Positions 9,624-17,361 of a stretch of 64,000 nt of DNA are shown one piece after another. Each line of letters begins with the position of its first letter. Position 1 is the stretch's first letter. Both the position numbers and the translations under genes were made by a program. The notes under the pieces were generated by a model, which was not told where the DNA came from, did no database searches, and saw only the letters and a list, made by a program, of their open reading frames with translations. Source of the DNA: an uncultured Pelagibacteraceae bacterium (GTDB lineage Bacteria > Pseudomonadota > Alphaproteobacteria > Pelagibacterales > Pelagibacteraceae); the NCBI GenBank assembly GCA_902525625.1, contig CABZHM010000005.1, positions 1-64,000 of the forward strand. The letters run 5' to 3'.

Positions 9624-10518
9624 CTTTTAAAAGTAATTCAATTAATTTAATAAAACTAATCTTTTTAAATGCTGCTATTTCAGGTACTAAAGAAAGATTT
9701 GTCATTCCTGGTTGGGTATTAATTTCCAAAAGATAAAACCTATTTTTAAAAAATTTGAAATCTGATCTTGTAACACCACTACACTTTAAGATTTTATGAG
9801 CTTTTAAGGATATATTCATTAATTTGTTATATTCATTCTTGTGTAAATCTACAGGAATTATATGCTTTGTTTTTGCCTTTATATTATATTTGGCTTGATA
9901 ATCATAAAATCTTCTCCTTGGCTTTAATTCGATAGCCCCAAGTTTATTCGATCCGATTATCGCTGCTTGGATCTCACGGCCAGGTATAAACTCTTCGATA
10001 ATAATCTTTTTATATTCTTTTAATAAATTTAATTTTCTAAAAATATTCGATTTGTTGCATATAAAAACATTTACACTTGATCCTTCGTTTATAGGTTTAA
10101 TTACAACTGGAAATTTTATTTTGATATCAATTTTTTTTATTAAATTATTTTTTGATAAATCAAACGAATAACAAAAATATTTTGGAGTTAATATATTATT
10201 TTTTATAAAAATTTTTTTTGATATCTCTTTGTCCATCGCTATGGCAGATGATATAACCCCTGAGTGAGTGTAAGGTATTTGGGTACTTTCTAAAATTGTC
10301 TGTACATAACCATCCTCTCCAAACTGTCCATGTAATGCATTAAATATGACGTTGGGTTTGAATGATTTAACAATCCTAAAAAGTTTATAATTTGGTTCTG
10401 TGATTTTAACCTCATAACCGTTTTTTTTTAATTCTTTTGCTACTTGTCTACCAGTATCAAGACTAATTATTCTCTCTTTTGAAATTCCCCCTGAAATTAT
10501 TAATATTTTTTTTTTCAA
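9604..10518 (-). CDS. ddl: D-alanine--D-alanine ligase
   Basis: ATP-grasp enzyme that makes D-Ala-D-Ala for the MurF reaction. Characteristic stretches are GGISKERIISLDTG at the start, FNALHGQFGEDGYVQ, PYTHSGVISSAIAMDKE, FPVVIKPINEGSS (ATP-grasp lysine and serine loop), IIEEFIPGREIQ, and LLEINTQPGMT with the Mg-binding Glu/Asn. It has 304 residues, a typical size for DdlB. It begins 1 nt after the murB stop and overlaps ftsQ, as in other division/cell-wall clusters. Confidence 0.95.
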   Translation of the reverse strand: MKKKILIISGGISKERIISLDTGRQVAKELKKNGYEVKITEPNYKLFRIVKSFKPNVIFNALHGQFGEDGYVQTILESTQIPYTHSGVISSAIAMDKEISKKIFIKNNILTPKYFCYSFDLSKNNLIKKIDIKIKFPVVIKPINEGSSVNVFICNKSNIFRKLNLLKEYKKIIIEEFIPGREIQAAIIGSNKLGAIELKPRRRFYDYQAKYNIKAKTKHIIPVDLHKNEYNKLMNISLKAHKILKCSGVTRSDFKFFKNRFYLLEINTQPGMTNLSLVPEIAAFKKISFIKLIELLLKDAIKSK

Positions 10519-10519
10519 A

Positions 10520-11428
10520 CTACTCCAATATTTTAATTTCTTTTTCTAAACTAATTCCAGTTTTTTTTAAAACTTCCTCAGAAACATGATCTATCAATTT
10601 TTTCATATCCTGAAACTTCGCGTTACCTTTGTTTACAAAAAAATTGCAATGTTTTTCAGATATACATGCATCACCAAAAGATTGATTTAAAGGTACAGAT
10701 TCTTCTATAAGCTGCCAAACTTTTTTATTGGTTTGCAATATTGGATTCTTAAAAGTGCTTCCACTCGTTTTGATTTTAGTAGGTTGATTTTTTTCTTTTT
10801 CAAATTTAAATTTATTTATTACATCTTCAATTTTTTTTTGATTTGACTTAGTTCCTTTAAAAGACGCACTCAAGAAAATATAGTCATCTGGTATATTATT
10901 TTTTCTGTATTCAAACTTTATATCTTTTGAGGGTATTGTTATCACTCTACCAAAATTATCAATCGCCTGAATAGAGATCAATATGTCTTTAAATTCTTTA
11001 CCAAAACAACCAGCATTCATTGATATACCTCCACCAACTGTGCCAGGGATACATGATAAAAATTCAAAACCACTTAAATTATTTTTGGAGGCGAAATGTG
11101 ATAAACTTTTATCTAATACTGCGCTACCAGCAATTATGATATCTTCACTATGTAATGTGATATTACTAAAATTTTTACCTAGCTTAATAACTACTCCATC
11201 AAATAGGTCATCAGTTACTAAAATATTTGAACCTGCACCAAGTATAAATAGCCTTTCTTGATTGTTGAGAGTTTTAAGGAAATTAATTAGTTGGTTTAGA
11301 TGATTTGCTTTAAAAAATACTTTAGATTTACCACCTATATTAAACCAATTTTTTTTTTTTAGATCATGTTCAAAATATACACTATCACCAAAACTATTAA
11401 GTATTTTTCTAAGTTGATTTGTTTTCAT
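10520..11428 (-). CDS. murB: UDP-N-acetylenolpyruvoylglucosamine reductase
   Basis: FAD-dependent reduction of UDP-GlcNAc-enolpyruvate to UDP-MurNAc. Visible features are WFNIGGKSKVFF, the FAD-binding LGAGSNILVTDD, GFEFLSCIPGTVGGGISMNAGCFG, the YRKNNIP region with the catalytic Tyr/Arg, SGSTFKNP (active-site Ser) and a GNAKFQDMKKLI-type tail. An ATG at 11458 exists, but the ATG at 11428 overlaps the murC stop as ATGA and leaves the usual N-terminus, so it is preferred (302 residues). Confidence 0.94.
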   Translation of the reverse strand: MKTNQLRKILNSFGDSVYFEHDLKKKNWFNIGGKSKVFFKANHLNQLINFLKTLNNQERLFILGAGSNILVTDDLFDGVVIKLGKNFSNITLHSEDIIIAGSAVLDKSLSHFASKNNLSGFEFLSCIPGTVGGGISMNAGCFGKEFKDILISIQAIDNFGRVITIPSKDIKFEYRKNNIPDDYIFLSASFKGTKSNQKKIEDVINKFKFEKEKNQPTKIKTSGSTFKNPILQTNKKVWQLIEESVPLNQSFGDACISEKHCNFFVNKGNAKFQDMKKLIDHVSEEVLKKTGISLEKEIKILE

Positions 11429-12822
11429 TTCATTAATTCTGGAAGTTTTCTCATCCAATTTGAAATAGTTCCAGCACCCATGCCTATTACCATTTTTTTC
11501 CCGTAAATATTTCTTTTAATAAATTTTGCTAATTGAATATTATCGCTTATTAAAAATAATTTAACTTTTGAATTTTTTATAATTTCTTTCGCGAATTCTA
11601 AATAACTGAAGGGTAATTTTATTTTTTCTCCAGCTAGATAAACTGGACATAAAATAACGATGTCTGCTTTTTGGAATGCAAACGAGAATTCCTTACGAAG
11701 ATCTCTCAGCCTTGAAATTCGGTGAGGCTGAAATACACAAACTTTTTCATAGTCTTTATAAACCTCTTTAATTCCATCTAAGACCATCTTGATTTCAGTC
11801 GGATGATGAGCATAGTCATCATAAAAATTCACATCATTAAATGTAAATATTTTATTAAACCTTCTTTGAACACCCTTAAATCTCAATAAGCCTTTTTTAA
11901 TATCTTTTATTGTAATACCAACTGTTAATGCTACAGCAGCAGCAGCTACAGAGTTTCTAATGTTGTGAATCCCAAGAAGTGGAATTTTAATTTTTTTAAT
12001 TATTTGTTTTTTTTTATTTGGTAGATTTACTACTAAGTCAAATGCTGTCATTTTTTTTTTTTGATTAATATTTCTAATTAAAAAATTTGATTTTAAATTT
12101 CTACCATACGTGTAAAAATTCTTATTTTTACTATTACTAATAAGTTCCTTGTTAATCTTATCATCAATACAAATAAATGATTTTCCAAAGGAAGGGACTT
12201 TTTCAATAAATTCGTTAAAAGATTTTTTTAAATAATTTACTGTTTTATAAAAATCCATATGTTCTCTATCTATATTTGTGATTATTGAATAGGTAGGCGG
12301 AATATGAACAAAACTCCCATCCGACTCATCAGCTTCCAATATTGACCAATCACTTTTACCTAATTTCGCTGAACTATTTAGAGAGTTAATAACTCCACCA
12401 TTAATTATTGTTGGATCTAAACTGGTTTTTTGAAAAATTGAAGCAAGAAGTGAGGTGGTAGTAGTTTTTCCGTGAGATCCGGCCACCACTATATTTTTCA
12501 TCAGCGAAACTATATGTGCCAACATTCTTCCCCTCTTTATTATTGGTAAATTTTTTCTTTTTGCCTCTATTAATTCAAGGTTATTTTTCTTAATTGCTGA
12601 CGAAATCACAACAATAGTAGCATTTTTCATATGCTGTTTTTTATGACCTATAAATATCTTTATTTTTTCTTTTTTTAATCTTTCTATATTCTTGTTTAAG
12701 GCTATGTCGCTACCTTGAACTTTAAACCCTTTCCCTCTCATGATAAGAGATAGGCCACTCATCCCAATTCCACCTATGCCAATGAAATGGATAATTTCAT
12801 TTTTTGCGAGTTCAATTTTCAT
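11425..12822 (-). CDS. murC: UDP-N-acetylmuramate--L-alanine ligase
   Basis: Adds the first peptide residue, L-Ala, to UDP-MurNAc. The N-terminal Rossmann domain starts IHFIGIGGIGMSGLS, the ATP site is VVAGSHGKTTTTS (about residues 113-125), the Mur-ligase signature EADESDGSF follows, then INRIDREH-like NIDREHMDFY, and the C-terminal domain includes FYDDYAHHPTEI and VFQPHRISRLRDL. Its 465 residues are normal for MurC. It overlaps murG by 11 bp and murB by 4 bp. Confidence 0.96.
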   Translation of the reverse strand: MKIELAKNEIIHFIGIGGIGMSGLSLIMRGKGFKVQGSDIALNKNIERLKKEKIKIFIGHKKQHMKNATIVVISSAIKKNNLELIEAKRKNLPIIKRGRMLAHIVSLMKNIVVAGSHGKTTTTSLLASIFQKTSLDPTIINGGVINSLNSSAKLGKSDWSILEADESDGSFVHIPPTYSIITNIDREHMDFYKTVNYLKKSFNEFIEKVPSFGKSFICIDDKINKELISNSKNKNFYTYGRNLKSNFLIRNINQKKKMTAFDLVVNLPNKKKQIIKKIKIPLLGIHNIRNSVAAAAVALTVGITIKDIKKGLLRFKGVQRRFNKIFTFNDVNFYDDYAHHPTEIKMVLDGIKEVYKDYEKVCVFQPHRISRLRDLRKEFSFAFQKADIVILCPVYLAGEKIKLPFSYLEFAKEIIKNSKVKLFLISDNIQLAKFIKRNIYGKKMVIGMGAGTISNWMRKLPELMK

Positions 12823-13873
12823 CTAAATTATTTAATATTTTTTGATTAACATTTATCCAAGTATTTTGATAATTTAAATAACTTAAATGTTGTTTTTTTT
12901 TGTTAAAATGGGATTTATTCTGTAAAATTTCCTCCATCAATTGTTCAATTTTTTCACTAAAGAGATTTTGTTCTAAAATCCAACAGCGATTTTTTTTTAA
13001 ATAAAAATTTGCATTTTCTAACTGATGATTATCTTTTGAATTTGGTAATGGCACCGCTATAAATGGTATATTAAGAATAGATAGTTCTGCTAATGTCGAT
13101 GCCCCCGCTCTAGTTATACAAATATCGGTTTCAACAATTTTTTCTATAAGGTTTTTATCATAATTAAAAATTTCATGTTCAATATTATTTTTAGAATAGA
13201 ATTCCTGTAATAAAGAAATATTTTTTAAATGTGTTTGCTGAATAACTTTTATCGGAAATTTTTTTGAAATATTAAGAACTGATTTATTTAAGTTTTTATC
13301 AAATATACTTGCCCCTTGACTTCCCCCAACAATTAATAAATGAAATTTCTCACTATCATTTTTATGAGTTTTTATTTTATAAAACTCCTCTCTTACAAGT
13401 GGATATATAATCACTTTTTTATATTTATATTTTTCTGGAAAATTTTTTATTTGGTCTGTGTAACAAAAAATTTTTTCACATGAACTTAAAAAAAATTTAT
13501 TAGCTCTACCTAAAACAAAGTTTGGCTCAATTAAATAAATTTTGAGATTTAAAAATTTACCCGCTAAAATTAAAGGTAATGACATATAGCCACCAGTTGA
13601 AAATAATTGACTTATTTTTTCTTTCTTGAGAAAAAATATAGATTTTATGGACAAAAATAAAATCTTAAAAAAATTGATAGGTAATAATAATAAATTCAAT
13701 TTTGGGGTATCTATTATTAAGATTTTATAAATATCTTTATTTAAGTATTTATATCCCCTATTGTCTGTTGAAATTATTATATCCTTTTTTTTTAAAAGAT
13801 GATCATGCAAAATAGTTGCTGGTATTACATGACCACCTGATCCTCCTGTAGAGATTAAAATTTTTTTTTTCAT
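12812..13873 (-). CDS. murG: Lipid II synthase, UDP-GlcNAc transferase MurG
   Basis: Peripheral inner-membrane GT28 glycosyltransferase converting lipid I to lipid II. The start is placed at the ATG at 13873, just after the ftsW stop, because the protein then begins MKKKILISTGGSGGH, the expected N-terminal glycine loop; the frame is open further upstream inside ftsW but that part is not family-like. Other signatures are STGGYMSLPLILAGK, LLIVGGSQGA and the donor-binding ITRAGASTLAELSILNIPFIAVPLP. Length with this start is 353 residues. Confidence 0.94.
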   Translation of the reverse strand: MKKKILISTGGSGGHVIPATILHDHLLKKKDIIISTDNRGYKYLNKDIYKILIIDTPKLNLLLLPINFFKILFLSIKSIFFLKKEKISQLFSTGGYMSLPLILAGKFLNLKIYLIEPNFVLGRANKFFLSSCEKIFCYTDQIKNFPEKYKYKKVIIYPLVREEFYKIKTHKNDSEKFHLLIVGGSQGASIFDKNLNKSVLNISKKFPIKVIQQTHLKNISLLQEFYSKNNIEHEIFNYDKNLIEKIVETDICITRAGASTLAELSILNIPFIAVPLPNSKDNHQLENANFYLKKNRCWILEQNLFSEKIEQLMEEILQNKSHFNKKKQHLSYLNYQNTWINVNQKILNNLDEN

Positions 13874-13875
13874 TT

Positions 13876-15000
13876 TTAATCTAATTTTCTTTTTGTTAAA
13901 TTCAAAATTATTCCCGATATGATAGACATGCTTACAATTGAAGATCCTCCGTAACTTATGAAAGGAAGAGTCATTCCTGTTGTGGGAAATAATCTTATAT
14001 TTACCCCAACATGTATCATTACTTGCATCAAAATTAAGCTTACACAACCGACCAGAATTAGTTTTGATCTATCATCGTTTTCTAAATTTACTTTTCTAAA
14101 AACTGAATGAATAAAAACTAAAAACAAAAATAAGATTAAAATTATGGCAATAATTCCAAATTCTTCTGATATAACAGAAATAATATAATCTGTGTGCGCT
14201 TCTGGCACTCTATTCTTCAAAGTCCCCTCTCCCATACCCTTGCCAAAAAATCCACCACTAACAATTGACTCTATTGCCTTATCTGATTGAAAATTATGTG
14301 TTCCGGTATCTGTGTCAAAAAAGGAGATTATTCTGTTTTTAATATAAATAAATTTTGGAATAAATATTATTAGATATGAAAATGATAGAGCTATTATAAA
14401 AAAAAAAGTGATCAAAAATATAAAATTTATTCCTGAGATAAAAATTAATACTGCCCATGAAAAAAGAATTAATAAAGTTTGACCAATATCAGGTTGTAAA
14501 GCTAGCAAAAAAACAACACTCAATGTTACTAAAAAGGAGATACAATATTTAAAATAAATATTAAGATATTTTTCGCTACTTAAAATAATGCTCAAGAACA
14601 TAATCAAAAAAGGTTTGACCAGTTCAATAGGCTGGAATCTTGGCAGCATATAAAGGTCAATCCATCTCTTGGAACCTTTGACTTCAATACCAATTAATGG
14701 AACAAGTAATAGTAGAATTATCGATACAACAAAAAAAATTATTGAAATTCTAAAAAGATTTTCCTGACTTATAGATGAAAAAATAAAAATGCAAAATATA
14801 CCAATACAAAGAAAAATTAAATGTTTGAAAAAGAATGAATAATCATTTGTATTCAATTTATCAGATGCGATCAGTGATGTAGATACAAGTGAAAAGAATA
14901 AACCCACTAAAAATAACAGAATTATAAGAGTGAGCAAAAATTTATCAATATTTTTCCACCATTTGTAATATAATTTTTGTAGTAATACTATTTTATTCAT
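13876..15000 (-). CDS. ftsW: SEDS-family septal peptidoglycan polymerase FtsW
   Basis: Polytopic glycosyltransferase that polymerises lipid II at the septum with its partner FtsI. About ten hydrophobic segments are visible. SEDS signatures present are PRFQPIELVKPFLIMFLS, LALQPDIGQTLLI, GKGMGEGTLKNRVPEAHTD, FISEEFG-like VISEEFGIIA and PFISYGGSS near the C-terminus. It has 374 residues, typical length. It overlaps murD by 8 bp and is followed 2 nt later by murG. Confidence 0.95.
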   Translation of the reverse strand: MNKIVLLQKLYYKWWKNIDKFLLTLIILLFLVGLFFSLVSTSLIASDKLNTNDYSFFFKHLIFLCIGIFCIFIFSSISQENLFRISIIFFVVSIILLLLVPLIGIEVKGSKRWIDLYMLPRFQPIELVKPFLIMFLSIILSSEKYLNIYFKYCISFLVTLSVVFLLALQPDIGQTLLILFSWAVLIFISGINFIFLITFFFIIALSFSYLIIFIPKFIYIKNRIISFFDTDTGTHNFQSDKAIESIVSGGFFGKGMGEGTLKNRVPEAHTDYIISVISEEFGIIAIILILFLFLVFIHSVFRKVNLENDDRSKLILVGCVSLILMQVMIHVGVNIRLFPTTGMTLPFISYGGSSIVSMSIISGIILNLTKRKLD

Positions 15001-16261
15001 TCATATACTTTTTTATAAGTTTATTAAAATAATCTCCCCTATCCTCAAAATTTTTGAAACTATCGAAAGAAGCTGCAGATGGGCTAAAAATTATAGTTTT
15101 TTTTAAAAATTTTTCTTTTTTTATAATTATGAATATTCTTCTTAAAGCTTCATTGAGACTTTTGAAATTGGTAAACTGAATTTTACCCTTTAACTCATTA
15201 TTAAAAAATTTTTTATTTTTTCCATATATGAAAGCTTTGATATTAGAGTAGTGCTTTTTATGTAAGTTGAATTTATCACCTATTTTTGGTATTCCACCTA
15301 GTAACCAATAAATATTCAATTTTTTCTTTAAAACTGATGTCGAAGATGAAAAAGTTGTGGATTTCGAGTCATTTATTATAGTAAGAGAAGAGCTTTTATG
15401 GATTATTTGTTGACGATATTTTAAACCTTTAAATCTTTTTAATGTTTCAAAAACTATTTTTTTCTTTAATTTTAACTTACTGGAAATTGCCACCACAAAA
15501 GACAAATTTTCGTTATTTGCCTCGTTCAAAAAGTATTCGTTATTTATTTTTTCTAAAATATTATTTGTAGAATTAGTATTAATTTTGAATAATTTTCTTT
15601 TTATTTTTTGTCTTTTTAACTCTTTGATTGTTAATAAATCTTTTTTATTGATAAAACCAAAAAAATTCTTTGACTTGCTATTTAGAATTTTAATCTTAGC
15701 TTGTACGTATTTATTAACAGTTTTATGTCTTTCTAGATGATCTGGGGATATATTCAATATGACTGCATATTTCGATTGAAAAATTTGACTATATTCGAGC
15801 TGATATGATGAGGCCTCAACTACAAAAATTGTTTTAGATTTAATATTCTTTGTAGACAAAATTGGATTACCTATATTTCCAACTAATTTCACGTCATATT
15901 TATGTCTTGATAATATTTCCCACAAAAGTTGACAAGTGGTAGATTTTCCGTTTGTCCCTGTTACTGAGATACAATTATTTTTATAAAATGAGTAAAAAAC
16001 ATCTAAATCTGTGTAAATTTTTTTTAAATTTTTTTTTAAAAATGCAGATAATTTACAATTATTTATATTTATTCCAGGACTAATTATTATGAAATCAAAT
16101 TTATTTTTTTTTACAAATTTATAGCTAACTGTTTTTTTTGAATTTCTCTTAAAATCATCATATAAAAACACATCACATTTTTTTCTCAAAAACTGAAATG
16201 CTGATAATCCACTCCTACCTAAGCCATAAATTAATATTTTTTTATTTAAAAAAATACTCAA
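14993..16261 (-). CDS. murD: UDP-N-acetylmuramoylalanine--D-glutamate ligase
   Basis: Adds D-Glu to UDP-MurNAc-L-Ala. Motifs seen are ILIYGLGRSGLSAF, SPGININN, the ATP loop SVTGTNGKSTTCQL, VVEASSYQLEYSQ, LNISPDHLERH and FSPSAASFDSFKNFEDRGDYF at the C-terminus. The frame is open upstream to an ATG at 16360 deep inside mraY, but that extension is unlike MurD. A TTG at 16261, seven bases after GGAG and 11 nt past the mraY stop, gives a start (SIFLNKKILIYGLG) at the expected distance and is preferred; the protein is then 422 residues. Confidence 0.9.
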   Translation of the reverse strand: MSIFLNKKILIYGLGRSGLSAFQFLRKKCDVFLYDDFKRNSKKTVSYKFVKKNKFDFIIISPGININNCKLSAFLKKNLKKIYTDLDVFYSFYKNNCISVTGTNGKSTTCQLLWEILSRHKYDVKLVGNIGNPILSTKNIKSKTIFVVEASSYQLEYSQIFQSKYAVILNISPDHLERHKTVNKYVQAKIKILNSKSKNFFGFINKKDLLTIKELKRQKIKRKLFKINTNSTNNILEKINNEYFLNEANNENLSFVVAISSKLKLKKKIVFETLKRFKGLKYRQQIIHKSSSLTIINDSKSTTFSSSTSVLKKKLNIYWLLGGIPKIGDKFNLHKKHYSNIKAFIYGKNKKFFNNELKGKIQFTNFKSLNEALRRIFIIIKKEKFLKKTIIFSPSAASFDSFKNFEDRGDYFNKLIKKYMNE

Positions 16262-16272
16262 ATATTTCTCCG

Positions 16273-17358
16273 TTATCTTAATTTGAGCGTTGCTAAACCA
16301 ATCATTGCAAGGATTATTGAAATAATCCAAAATCTTATAACAACTGTCGACTCTGGCCATCCTTTTTTTTCAAAATGATGATGAATTGGAGCCATTTTAA
16401 AAATTCTTTTTCCTGTCAATTTAAAAGATATCACCTGGACCATAACTGAAACAGCCTCCAAAACAAAAAGACCTCCAGTTATAGCCAATACAATCTCATG
16501 CTTTGTAATTATTCCTACAGCACCTAAGGACCCTCCAAGGGATAAGGAACCTGTGTCGCCCATGAAAATTTTTGCTGGTGGCGCGTTAAACCATAAAAAA
16601 CCAAGACATGATCCAATAATTGCTCCACAAAAAATTGATATTTCTCCTGTACCTTCTATGTAGGGTATTTGTAAATAGTTAGAAAATACTATATTTCCAG
16701 TCACGTAACTTATGAAAGCAAAACACGCGGCTACCAATATTACGGGGACTGTAGCTAAACCATCTAGACCGTCTGTGAGATTTACAGCATTTGATGACCC
16801 AATTATTACAAAGACTGAAAAAGGGATAAAAAACCATCCAAGATTTATTATGAGATTTTTAAAAAATGGAAAGTATAGGTTGGTCATATTTTGAAAATCA
16901 GCATAATAAACAAACAAACTTACTCCAATAACTGCTAATAAAATTTGTAATGTTATCTTTAATTTAGAGGAAATTCCTGATGAATTACTGTATTTAATCT
17001 TTTTAAAATCATCAAAAGCACCAAGTAACCCAAAAGAGACTGTAATATACATACAAAATAGAATATTTAAGTTCGACAGATCTGCCCATAATAAGACTGA
17101 AATTAACAAACCAAATAATATGATCACCCCACCCATTGTTGGTGTACCAATTTTTTTTACAATATGATCCTCTGGGCCGTCATCTCTGATAGGATTTATT
17201 ATTTTTTGATTAGAAAAAAATTTTATAAATGGGCCTCCAATTAGTAAAACAATTGCTAATGATGTAAAAACAGATAGGCCAGTTCTAAATGTAAGATATT
17301 TAAAAACATTTAAAAAACTGAATGTATCAACAAAGTTTAATAAAAATTGGTAAAGCAT
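16273..17358 (-). CDS. mraY: Phospho-MurNAc-pentapeptide transferase MraY
   Basis: Polytopic enzyme that attaches phospho-MurNAc-pentapeptide to undecaprenyl phosphate, forming lipid I. Signatures are GTPTMGGVIIL, DDFKK (Mg/substrate aspartates), NAVNLTDGLDGLA, FMGDTGSLSLGG and MAPIHHHFEKKGWPE. It has 361 residues with about ten membrane segments, as expected. It begins 3 nt after the murE-murF stop. Confidence 0.97.
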   Translation of the reverse strand: MLYQFLLNFVDTFSFLNVFKYLTFRTGLSVFTSLAIVLLIGGPFIKFFSNQKIINPIRDDGPEDHIVKKIGTPTMGGVIILFGLLISVLLWADLSNLNILFCMYITVSFGLLGAFDDFKKIKYSNSSGISSKLKITLQILLAVIGVSLFVYYADFQNMTNLYFPFFKNLIINLGWFFIPFSVFVIIGSSNAVNLTDGLDGLATVPVILVAACFAFISYVTGNIVFSNYLQIPYIEGTGEISIFCGAIIGSCLGFLWFNAPPAKIFMGDTGSLSLGGSLGAVGIITKHEIVLAITGGLFVLEAVSVMVQVISFKLTGKRIFKMAPIHHHFEKKGWPESTVVIRFWIISIILAMIGLATLKLR

Positions 17359-17361
17359 TAA

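Noticed and set aside
12812-14047. Longer MurG with 58 extra N-terminal residues
   Set aside because: The extension lies wholly inside ftsW and is not MurG-like; the ATG at 13873 gives the standard N-terminus.
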